Below, one piece after another: positions 57,295 to 64,000 of a DNA stretch of 64,000 bases. Within the stretch, counting starts at the first letter, position 1; each line of letters starts with the position of its first letter. The stretch is taken from contig NZ_JAHLZZ010000001.1 in NCBI RefSeq assembly GCF_018967845.1, positions 4,464,001 to 4,528,000 of the forward strand, read 5' to 3'. This DNA comes from Hymenobacter siberiensis (GTDB lineage Bacteria; Bacteroidota; Bacteroidia; Cytophagales; Hymenobacteraceae). The notes below the pieces were generated by a model, which searched no databases, was not told where the DNA came from, and saw only the letters and a program-made list of their open reading frames with translations. A program made the position numbers and the translations under genes.

Positions 57295-58499
57295 GTGGTC
57301 TGACAACTTAATTAAGCTTGTAACAGTTACGAGCGGACACCTTCATTTCTTGCTTATGCCCCGCCTCGCCACACCCGTTATCCTACCGCCCGCCGACGCC
57401 TCCGCGCTGCGGGCCATTGTCAAAAAAGGCACCCATAAGAGCCGCAAAATCACGCGGGCCCGCGCGCTGCTGGCCATGGGCAGCGGCAAAGGCGCGGCGG
57501 CCGTGCACGCCGAGGTGGGCATTTCTACCACGCAGCACCACCGCCTCAAACGCCGCTATCTGGCTGGGGGGCTGGGCGAGGCCCTGGAAGAGCGCCCGCG
57601 CAGCGGGCAACCGCCGAAGGTGACGCCCGCCCTGGAAGCGCGCATCACCAGCCTGGCATGCAGTGACTTGCCGACCGGCGCGGCCCGCTGGACGCTCTCG
57701 TTACTCAACGAAACCCTCGTCTCGCTCGACTACGGACCCGCCGTTTCCAACGAAACAATTCGCAAAGTTTTAAAAAAAGTCAGCTCAAGCCCTGGCTGAA
57801 GCAAATGTGGTGCATCGGCACCCTCACGGGCGAGTACCTGGCCAATAGGGAGGACGTGCTCGACGTGTACGCGCAGCCCGCCGAGGCGGGCGTGGTGCGC
57901 CTCTGCTTCGACGAGCGGCCCTGCCAACTGCTCGACCACGTGCTCACGCCGATTCCGCCCAAGCCGGGAGCCACCCAAAAAGAACACCAGGAATACGTGC
58001 GAAAAGGGGTCTGCAACGTCCTGCTGGCCTACGACATCGACACAGGCCAGCGCCACTTGCGGGTCACGACCACCAAAAACAAGGGCGATTACGCCCACTT
58101 TATGGACTGGCTCGTGCAATCCCACTACCCGGACGCTCAGAAAATCAAGCTCGTGCAGGATAACTACAGCACCCACACGTACGGCGCCTTTTATGAACAC
58201 CTGCCCGTCGAAACGGCCCGCAACCTGCGCCACACCCTCGAATTCCACTACACCCCAAGCACGGCTCCTGGCTCAACATGGCCGAAATTGAATTCGCCGC
58301 CCTTTCCCGCCAGTGCCTGGACCAGCGCATCGGCACGCAGGAACGACTCGAAGCGGAGGCCCGGGCGTGGGAAGCCAAACGAAACGCGGCGGCCGTCAAG
58401 GTCAACTGGTCCTTCACGACCGAAAAGGCCCGTGATAAATTGAAAAACAGGTATGCCGAAGTGACCAAAGTAACTGACGAGATTAAACTGTCAGAACAC
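57295..58499 (+). mobile_element. IS630-family insertion sequence, probably inactive
   Basis: The ends GTGGTCTGACA and its near match TGTCAGAACAC form imperfect terminal inverted repeats. TA flanks both ends (57293-57294 and 58500-58501), the known target of this family. The transposase needs two frame changes, one of which looks like damage. It separates two small membrane genes from a DUF3037/HipA pair. Confidence 0.88.
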
Positions 58500-58502
58500 T
58501 AG
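57356..58502 (+). pseudogene. IS630-family transposase with two frame changes
   Basis: The first frame (ATG at 57356) holds the helix-turn-helix part (AVHAEVGISTTQHHRLKRRY). At 57772-57778 seven A residues allow a -1 slip that continues as SQLKPWLKQMWCIGTL, a plausible programmed event. The second frame has the first Asp (RLCFDERP) and the second Asp (VQDNYSTHT). At about 58252-58256 one base is missing: ACC CCA AGC should read as ACC CCN AAG CAC to give YTPKHGSWLNMAEIEF. The third frame then carries the Glu (AEIEFAALSRQC). The second break is not at a slippery site, so this copy is likely dead. Confidence 0.85.
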
Positions 58503-58746
58503 CAGCGGCTCGAAAACCAGTGGCCTGAAAGCTACTGCAGTGCCGAGCAAGTTTACGAAACTCGTCTACGAATCAAAGTTTACGAAATGCCCAAAGGGGA
58601 TGAGTTTCGTAAACGCCCACAATCCCCGGAATTAGCCGGGAACAAGCAGGAATACCCACCTCGGTATTGTCAGTTTAGGGATGCTGTTCCATCCATGTAG
58701 TTGACTTCGCTTGGCGTTCCATGCCGCACATTTTCTGAGAACACAT

Positions 58747-59130
58747 TTAGCTCACCAGTCCCTCAAACAGCCGCGCCAGCGTGGCGGCTGCGTCGGCGGT
58801 GCGGCCGGGGTGCAGGGGCGAGCACTGCACCACCGTGCTGCGCGTGGCCGTGAGCCAGCGGAACCGCTCGGCCACCGGCAGCTGCCCGATAACGCCCCCA
58901 GCGGCCTGCCCCTGGCAAATCTGCTCGAAGGCCCGCAGGCGAGCAGCTACTTCGGCCTGGTCGAGGGCCGGAGCGAAGACGTGGAGCCGGGCTTCGGGCA
59001 GCAGCCAGCGCACCTGCAAGAAGCCCAGGCCCCGGCAGTACAGCACCACGCCCACGTTCAGAAATTCTTCGCGCTCCACGCGGGGCACCACCCGCAGCAC
59101 GGCGTACTCAAATACGTGCATCGCGGGCAT
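58747..59130 (-). CDS. DUF3037 domain protein
   Basis: The 127-residue protein starts at the ATG at 59130 or 59121 and overlaps the end of the HipA-like gene. FEYAVLRVVPRVEREEFLNV and GVVLYCRGLGFLQVRW are the DUF3037 hallmarks, followed by a helical part and a closing TVVQCSPLHPGRTADAAATL. The function is unknown, but the gene is regularly paired with a HipA-like kinase. The overlap suggests translational coupling and a joint role. Confidence 0.86.
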   Translation of the reverse strand: MPAMHVFEYAVLRVVPRVEREEFLNVGVVLYCRGLGFLQVRWLLPEARLHVFAPALDQAEVAARLRAFEQICQGQAAGGVIGQLPVAERFRWLTATRSTVVQCSPLHPGRTADAAATLARLFEGLVS

Positions 59131-59902
59131 CATTAATTTCCTGAATAAAAGCGGCCGATTGCGCCAGTCGGTTTTCGAGAAAGCCGACGTAGGCAGCCCG
59201 CTCTTCGGCGGGCGTGCCGGCGGCGTGGGCCAGCCACGCATCGGGCACCAGCGCCACAATGGCCCGAATGACTTCGGGCGTGAGGCGGGCGTGGCCGAGG
59301 GCATCGGCGGCGGCCAGCTCGGTGGCCTGGGGCAGCAGGACGTGGGTTTTAATCTGGGGGAACGGGCGGGGGCGCGGCGCGGCCCACTCGGGGCCGGCGT
59401 GGTGCACATACAGGGCCGCGCCGTGGTCGATGAGCCACAGCTCCTTGTGCCACATCAGCAGGTTGGTGTTGCGGGCGGTGCGGTCCACGTTCAACGTCAG
59501 CATATCGAGCCACACGATGAGCGAGGCCAGTCCGGGCTCCACGGTGGTCACCAGCGCATCGTAGGTGATGGCGCCGGAGAGGTAGTGCAGGGCCAGGTTC
59601 TGGCCGGTGCTGGCTTGCAGCAGGTCCTGGATTTCCTCGTCGGGCTCGGTGCGGCCGAAGCTCTCATCCAACTCGCAGAACACCAGCTCGGGCATGCGCA
59701 GACCCAGCACGCGGGCTATTTCGCCCACAATGAGCTCGGCAATCAGGGCCTTTACGCCCTGGCCCGCGCCCCGGAATTTCACCACGTAGAGGAAGTTGTC
59801 GTCGGCCTCCATCAGGGCCGGCAGCGAGCCGCCCTCGCGCAGGGGCGTCACGTAGCGCGTGAGCACAACGGTGCGGAGTTCGGGGGCAAGGTTTGCCGGC
59901 AT
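59108..59902 (-). CDS. HipA-family kinase-like protein
   Basis: The 264-residue protein starts at the ATG at 59902. It has the HipA/PI3K-like core: YVVKFRGAGQGVKALIAELI (ATP-binding Lys strand), WLDMLTLNVDRTARNTNLLM (catalytic loop with Asp and Asn), and LWLIDHGAALYV (metal-binding Asp). It is about half the size of E. coli HipA and lacks the N-terminal HipA_N domain. It is encoded with a DUF3037 protein and has no HipB-like HTH gene. The substrate is unknown. Confidence 0.86.
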   Translation of the reverse strand: MPANLAPELRTVVLTRYVTPLREGGSLPALMEADDNFLYVVKFRGAGQGVKALIAELIVGEIARVLGLRMPELVFCELDESFGRTEPDEEIQDLLQASTGQNLALHYLSGAITYDALVTTVEPGLASLIVWLDMLTLNVDRTARNTNLLMWHKELWLIDHGAALYVHHAGPEWAAPRPRPFPQIKTHVLLPQATELAAADALGHARLTPEVIRAIVALVPDAWLAHAAGTPAEERAAYVGFLENRLAQSAAFIQEINDARDARI

Positions 59903-59972
59903 AGGGGACGATAAAAGGGAATTGCTGCGCAAAGGACGGGCTTTTTGGCGGCTTCCACGAATATGGCTAACC

Positions 59973-60069
59973 GTCATGCAGAGCGCAGCGAAGCATCTTT
60001 ACCGCATAACTAATTCCAATCGACAGGAATAGTGTTGCGGTAAAGATGCTTCGCTGCGCTCTGCATGAC
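59973..60069. repeat. Palindrome, family R4, between HipA-like gene and DUF5916 pseudogene
   Basis: GTCATGCAGAGCGCAGCGAA plus GCATCTTTACCGCA pairs perfectly with TGCGGTAAAGATGC plus TTCGCTGCGCTCTGCATGAC, 34 bases per arm around 29. It shares its outer edge with the copy at 34638-34721. Confidence 0.92.
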
Positions 60070-60099
60070 CGGTTGCTATACCGTTCGTTCGGCACCTTA

Positions 60100-61530
60100 T
60101 TACCGCGCCGCCACGCGCCCGCTGCCCTTGCGCAACGCCAGATAATCCAAATAATACAGCACCTTCACCGACAGCGAGTTATTGTGCGGCGTGTTGATGG
60201 TGTTGTTGAAATTATCGAAGAACTGCGGCGTGGCCTCATTGGCCTGCAAATAGGTGGAGCCGGCGTTTTTCCAGACCACGCTGATTTGCGAGCCGGGCGC
60301 GAACCACCACGAGTACACCGCGTCCACGTTGAAGGCGTTGTAGGTGTTGTCGCGGTTGAGTTGGTAGGCGGCGGATTGCTCCTCCGCGTTCTTGCCGAGG
60401 GTGGTAAAATCGAGGTAGCGCACGTTGCTGGTGTAGTGGCGCAGGCGCAGCGTGAACGACATGCGGTTGGTGAACGTGTAGGCTACTGTGGCCACGTTGC
60501 GGCGGCCCAGCAGAATCTGGCCGGCGAAGGGCTGGTCGAGGGGTTCGGCCTTGTCGAGGCCGCCGTTTACGTAGTCGATTTGGTTCTGGCGCAGGCTCCA
60601 GTCCACGTTGAACTGCACCTCAAACGGCGAGAGGTTGAGCACCTGGTTGTCGCTCTGCACCTGCCCGAAATCGGGCACCAGCGTGGCATCCAGGGTGAAG
60701 CTTTCGTTGATGCCCCACTTCACGTCGGCCCCGCCGTTGAAGCGCGTGGTCAGGCGCTTGGTGCCGTCGGCGCTCAGCGGGTTGTGGTTCACGTAGCCCG
60801 ACACGTAGGGCGTGAGCGAGAGACGCAACGGCGGTTTCACGCCCTGCACGCCCGTGAGTTCGCCCCACTGGTTCACGAAGCCGTCGACCTGCGGCTTCAC
60901 CTCGTTCCAGAAATACACCGCGTTGTCGCGCTTGCGCTGCCGCATAAAATTCAGCCCCCACTGCTACACATCAGCCGTGCTGAAACGGATGGCGGAGTAC
61001 GGAATGCGCATTTCGGCCACCCAGTCGGTGCCGCGCAGGGCGGTGCGGCTTTCCCACACGGCGTTCCAGTTGAAGTCCTCGCCGCCGGCCGGCGAGTAGC
61101 GCGAATCGAGCTACACGCCGCTGCTGGTCACGATGAATGCGTAGCCGTTGAGCTGGTCGTGGTAGGTATCGAGGAAGATGCCGATGAAGTCGGAATTACC
61201 GGTGTTGTCACGCGCCGTCAGCTCGCGGGGGATGGAGTCGGCGGCCACATCGTGCATTACCGCGCCCACGTAAATCGCGGCGTCATCATACAGCACGCGC
61301 ACTTCGGTGGGGTGTTTTTCGTGGGGGCCAGGCTTGGGGCGGTTCTGGATAAAATCGGTGGCCGGCAGGGCCTCACGCCACGCGGCCTCGTCCAGCACGC
61401 CATCGAGCTTGATGGGCTGGGCGATGCGCAAGGCCGCCAGCTGGCGCTTGGGCGCGGCCGTAGCGGCGGCCGCCGCCGCAGTAGCCGCCGGGGTTTGGGC
61501 CAGGGCCGACACAAAAGCCAGGCTCAGCAT
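60100..61530 (-). pseudogene. DUF5916/CBM9-like protein, two TAG stops and internal deletion
   Basis: The frame starts near 61530 with a signal-like segment ending at SALAQ, then a CBM9-type domain (LDGVLDEAAWREALPATDFI, VRVLYDDAAIYVGAVM). TAG at 61111-61113 and TAG at 60964-60966 fall where related proteins have Gln (before LDSRYSP and before QWGLNF), so both are probably C-to-T changes of CAG. The frame is otherwise kept to 60100. DUF5916 follows, with SDNQVLNLSPFEVQFN, but there it jumps straight to a late part (VDWSLRQNQIDYVNGG), missing the usual segment in between. The gene is about 480 codons instead of the usual 700 or more. Confidence 0.85.
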
Positions 61531-61967
61531 TCCAAAAACAAAAAACAGACGCGCAGAAAGAAAGGGTGCAACATGGCGAAGGACAGTTGAGGGTGGTTCG
61601 AAGACCTATTGGAAAGGGTTTTGCAGCCTGATAGCCACCCTGAGTCAATGGAGCGGGGCGGGGTGCAGCCGGCGCACACTCACCAGGTGGCCGGGCCATA
61701 CCGCTCCCATCCGGGCTGGTTTGCAGACCAGCCTGGGCGGTGCCCCAGCTCCATTATATCAGGTTTTTGGCGCAGCCGACGGGCCGTTAACACCCCGTCA
61801 GCTTTCGCGGTAAAGCATTTTTAATCAGGCAACAAGTATTCGATTGGCAGCCGTTATGGCTCCATTTTGCGTGGAAACTCCCGCTGTTGGGATTGGTTAC
61901 TTCCGCTTGCGGAAATAAACGTCGTTGCCCACTGATTCGAGTTTGACAAGCGGGCCGCTACCGCTAA
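61531..61967. other. Intergenic region, about 437 bp, nothing recognised
   Basis: The gap between the DUF5916 pseudogene and the ISAs1 element has a small GCTGGTTTGCAGACCAGC palindrome near 61718-61735 and no reading frame worth calling. It may hold the old promoter of the DUF5916 gene. Confidence 0.5.
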
Positions 61968-63156
61968 TAGGGTCATTGCACCAAACGCGTAGTTAGCGAA
62001 TTTTGCGGGGTGGACTATGCTGAGTTTTTTGAGGAAGTAACGGATTACCGGGTGCAAGGCCGCTGTTTGCACGAATTAAGCGACATTTTGCTGCTCGTGC
62101 TCTGTGGTTTGCTAGCTGATTGTGAGACATTTGAAGATATTTACGATTACGCCTGTGACAAAGAGGCCACGTTGCGTGAGTTCATGGACTTGCCGGCCGG
62201 CATCCCGTCCCACGACACGCTCAACCGCGTCTTTCGCCACCTGGTGCCCACCGAGCTGGAACGTTGCCTGAGCCAGTGGGGGCAGGCTATCGTGACCTTG
62301 CTGGCCGGTCGGCACCTGATTATCGACGGGAAGCAGCTGCGCGGCACCACGCCCGCAGGCAAACGGCAGGCCCCGGTCCAGCTCGTCAGCGTCTGGGCCG
62401 CCGAGCAGCGCCTGTGCCTGGCGCAGACGGCGGTGGAAACCAAGCGCAATGAGCTGGTGGCCATTCCGCAGGTGCTCGACCTGGTGGAGGTCAAGGGCAG
62501 CGTGGTCACGCTCGATGCGATGGGCTGCCAGCGGGCGGTGGCGGCGGAGCTGGTGGCGAAAGGCGCAGATTACGTGCTGGCGCTCAAGCAGAATCAGGGT
62601 GAGTTACACCGGCAGGTAGCTGCCCCCTTTGCCCCCTTGCTCGCCCAGCCCGCCGCCCACCAGCAGCGCGACAAAGGACATGGGCGCGGGGAGCTGCGCC
62701 GGGTCTGGGTCAGCCAACACTGGGGGCTGGTGGATGCCGGCGCAGACTGGCCGGGCTTGCAAACGCTGGTTTGCCAGCAGACCACGCGCTGGGTGGCAGG
62801 GCAGGCGCAACAGGCCACGCATTATTTTCTCTGCTCGCTGGCCGGAGCGAGTGCGGCCACGCTAGCGGGGTACATTCGTGGATACTATAGTATTGAAAAT
62901 CAGCAGCATTGGCACCTGGACGTACCCTTTGCCGAAGATGCCTGCCAGTGCCGACGCGACCACGCGCCACGCAACCTCTCGACCATGCACAAGCTGGCCT
63001 TGACGCTGCTGCGACGCTCCCCGCTGGTCATGAGCCTGAAACGCAAACGCAAAAAAGCCGCCCGCGATGATAAATTCCTGCTTCAGTTACTGGCCCAGCT
63101 TCCGCAAGAGGAAACGACTTCGATAAGCTAACTGCTCGTTTAGTGCAATGGCCCTA
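61968..63156 (+). mobile_element. ISAs1-family insertion sequence
   Basis: TAGGGTCATTGCACCAAACG at 61968-61987 and the reverse complement of CGTTTAGTGCAATGGCCCTA at 63137-63156 differ at two positions and form the terminal inverted repeats. They enclose one intact transposase gene. No clear target duplication is seen in the flanks. Confidence 0.88.
62010..63131 (+). CDS. ISAs1-family transposase
   Basis: The product has 373 residues from a GTG at 62010, 42 bases inside the left end. The N-terminal DDE_Tnp_1-associated domain has FFEEVTDYRVQGRCLHELSD and PSHDTLNRVFRHLVPTELER. The catalytic core has HLIIDGKQLRGT (Asp), VTLDAMGCQRA (Asp) and FAEDACQCRRDHAPRNLSTM near the end with the Glu. A basic KRKRKKAARDDKF tail closes it. 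The frame is intact, so this copy could move. Confidence 0.92.
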   Translation: MDYAEFFEEVTDYRVQGRCLHELSDILLLVLCGLLADCETFEDIYDYACDKEATLREFMDLPAGIPSHDTLNRVFRHLVPTELERCLSQWGQAIVTLLAGRHLIIDGKQLRGTTPAGKRQAPVQLVSVWAAEQRLCLAQTAVETKRNELVAIPQVLDLVEVKGSVVTLDAMGCQRAVAAELVAKGADYVLALKQNQGELHRQVAAPFAPLLAQPAAHQQRDKGHGRGELRRVWVSQHWGLVDAGADWPGLQTLVCQQTTRWVAGQAQQATHYFLCSLAGASAATLAGYIRGYYSIENQQHWHLDVPFAEDACQCRRDHAPRNLSTMHKLALTLLRRSPLVMSLKRKRKKAARDDKFLLQLLAQLPQEETTSIS

Positions 63157-63233
63157 CTCTGCAAGCGGGCACTTTCCCAAATAAGAACTTCCAACCACAC
63201 CCGCTTTCAAATAACCCATTGATAATCATAAAA

Positions 63234-63395
63234 ATGTATTTCCCCGCATTATTGAGCTTTGGCCTTAGCAACGCGGCCTTTGCGCAAACAACCACCGGCG
63301 GCATCATGGGCACCACCTCGGGCCGCCGCACCAAAACCAAGGGCAATATAACCAACGGCAAAGTCAAGATAAAAGGCCAGTCTATAATGCAGTAA
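63234..63395 (+). CDS. Small secreted peptide of unknown function
   Basis: A 53-residue frame starts at the ATG at 63234. The N terminus MYFPALLSFGLSNAAFAQ has a signal-peptidase site after AFA. The mature part of about 36 residues is basic and Thr/Gly-rich: TTTGGIMGTTSGRRTKTKGN then ITNGKVKIKGQSIMQ. The signal is short at the start, so the N terminus could be slightly truncated. It sits 78 bases after the ISAs1 element and has its own terminator. The clean signal and terminator support a real gene. Confidence 0.6.
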   Translation: MYFPALLSFGLSNAAFAQTTTGGIMGTTSGRRTKTKGNITNGKVKIKGQSIMQ

Positions 63396-63427
63396 CTTTT
63401 TGCGGCTCAATGCCGTAACGAGTTGGC

Positions 63428-63466
63428 AGTCGGCTGGTTCTTACCGAAGCAGCCGGCTTTTTTTAT
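63428..63466 (+). terminator. Intrinsic terminator
   Basis: AGTCGGCTG pairs with CAGCCGGCT (one G-U) around about 12 bases and is followed by a T7 run. It ends the small secreted peptide gene and lies 22 bases before the next start. Confidence 0.78.
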
Positions 63467-63487
63467 TCCCCACTCCCCCACCCCGCT

Positions 63488-63901
63488 ATGAAATATTCCC
63501 TCTTACTAGCCGGCCTGCTATTTGCCACCACGGCCCAGGCCCAAACCGTTCCCTTCGACCCCTCGGCCCCTGTGCGCGGCGGCAGCCAGGGCCAGACCAC
63601 CGTGCCCCCCGTGAACCCGGCGCTCAACCAAAGCACCATTCAGGGGCCGCCCACCATGCAGCGCACGCCCACCAACCGCGATGCCCAGCCCACCCGCCAG
63701 CTCGATGGCCGGGGCTTCTGGCCCGCCGCCACCCCGGAACAGTCGCCCAACGCCGTGCCCGATATCCGCGAGCAGCCCATCCGGCGGGCCGACCAGCCGC
63801 GCCAGTCTACGGACGTAGTACCCACCCGCTCGCGCCGCAGCAGCAGCAGCAACATCGAGCAGAACACCGTGCCTACCTACAACCCGAACACGCCCAAATA
63901 G
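63488..63901 (+). CDS. Secreted Pro/Thr/Arg-rich protein of unknown function
   Basis: The 137-residue product has a signal peptide ending at AQAQ. The mature part is low complexity: Pro, Thr, Gln and Arg rich, with no membrane segment and no predicted globular core. TVPPVNPALNQSTIQGPP and RQPRQSTDVV-like segments (here ADQPRQSTDVVPTRSRRSSS) suggest a disordered surface or periplasmic protein. Function unknown. A strong bidirectional terminator follows. Confidence 0.68.
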   Translation: MKYSLLLAGLLFATTAQAQTVPFDPSAPVRGGSQGQTTVPPVNPALNQSTIQGPPTMQRTPTNRDAQPTRQLDGRGFWPAATPEQSPNAVPDIREQPIRRADQPRQSTDVVPTRSRRSSSSNIEQNTVPTYNPNTPK

Positions 63902-63918
63902 TCCAGGCTACCGAACAC

Positions 63919-63955
63919 AAAAGCCCCGCCGGACTAATATCCGGCGGGGCTTTTT
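63919..63955. terminator. Bidirectional intrinsic terminator
   Basis: AAAAGCCCCGCCGG and CCGGCGGGGCTTTTT pair perfectly around an 8-base loop, with T-runs in both directions. Confidence 0.9.
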
Positions 63956-63975
63956 GGTTGATGGGCGCGCGGCTG

Positions 63976-64000
63976 CTACGCCTTTTTGGCGGCGTGGGCC
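63976..64000 (-). CDS. Possible C-terminal end of a minus-strand gene (partial)
   Basis: TAG at 63976-63978 on the minus strand closes a frame that runs off the right edge and ends AHAAKKA. The bidirectional terminator just before it suits a convergent gene end. Too little is visible to name a product. Confidence 0.3.

Noticed and set aside
60046..61590. 514-codon plus-strand frame across the DUF5916 pseudogene
   Set aside because: It runs through the R4 palindrome and is a His/Val/Gly-rich antisense shadow without domain motifs.
61950..63175. Target-site duplication of the ISAs1 element
   Set aside because: The 8-10 bases on the two sides do not match, so no duplication is claimed.
1..64000. 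Prophage, secondary-metabolite cluster, rRNA or tRNA genes
   Set aside because: No phage structural or integrase genes, no NRPS/PKS or other biosynthetic modules, and no tRNA cloverleaf or rRNA sequence was recognised apart from the tRNA-like part of tmRNA.

Overview
The window reads as chromosomal DNA of a high-GC member of the Bacteroidota, most likely a Hymenobacter-like cytophagal bacterium. The evidence is the mix of products (SusB-type GH97 alpha-glucosidase, DUF6428 arsenic operon, DUF5916 protein, 2TM-domain protein, NtrC-like regulator, many secreted hypothetical proteins with Bacteroidota-style signal peptides), the lack of strong Shine-Dalgarno sites, and a tmRNA whose predicted tag ends YAMAA. 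I found no rRNA, tRNA, CRISPR array or prophage. The only structural RNA recognised is tmRNA.

Layout. 1-4.3 kb: a radical SAM DNA-repair-linked protein, a BamA-like outer membrane protein and a TonB-domain protein. 4.6-8.2 kb: an arsenic operon (arsR, DUF6428, thioredoxin-type arsC, GNAT, aquaporin) with an IS5-family element inserted after arsR. 8.4-14.8 kb: a frameshifted OmpA/TSP3 gene, CvfB, a RAYT transposase bracketed by its own palindromes, an SDR, a peroxiredoxin, a spondin-domain lipoprotein and a barrel-like protein. 14.9-18.5 kb: a second IS followed by three decaying genes (zinc ribbon, ABC ATPase, ABC permease). 18.8-27.9 kb: a PAS histidine kinase/response regulator pair, then a kdpC-porin remnant that lacks kdpFAB, a TlpA-like protein, an NtrC-like regulator, a cupin and a lipoprotein. 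28-37 kb: a long run of minus-strand genes including OmpH/Skp, an aspartoacylase-RimK-retropepsin-2TM cluster, ispH and cmk. 37-53 kb: housekeeping genes (ade, CBS/cysK, sucD, icd, M16 peptidase, dnaX) mixed with a flavoprotein reductase and a third IS. 53.6-64 kb: ssrA, GH97, small membrane proteins, a broken IS630 element, a HipA-like kinase/DUF3037 pair, a DUF5916 pseudogene, an ISAs1 element and small secreted proteins.

Two themes stand out. First, the intergenic DNA is full of long palindromes that fall into at least seven families recurring within the window; one family brackets a RAYT transposase, which suggests a REP/RAYT economy. Second, many loci are decaying: nonsense codons, frameshifts and internal deletions affect the OmpA, zinc-ribbon, ABC, DUF5916 and IS630 genes, and the kdp locus is incomplete.

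The neatest regulatory signal is a run of ten A residues inside dnaX. Both alternative frames stop within four codons of it, the arrangement expected for making a short gamma subunit. Homology calls come from recognised motifs and general family knowledge; no database search was run.
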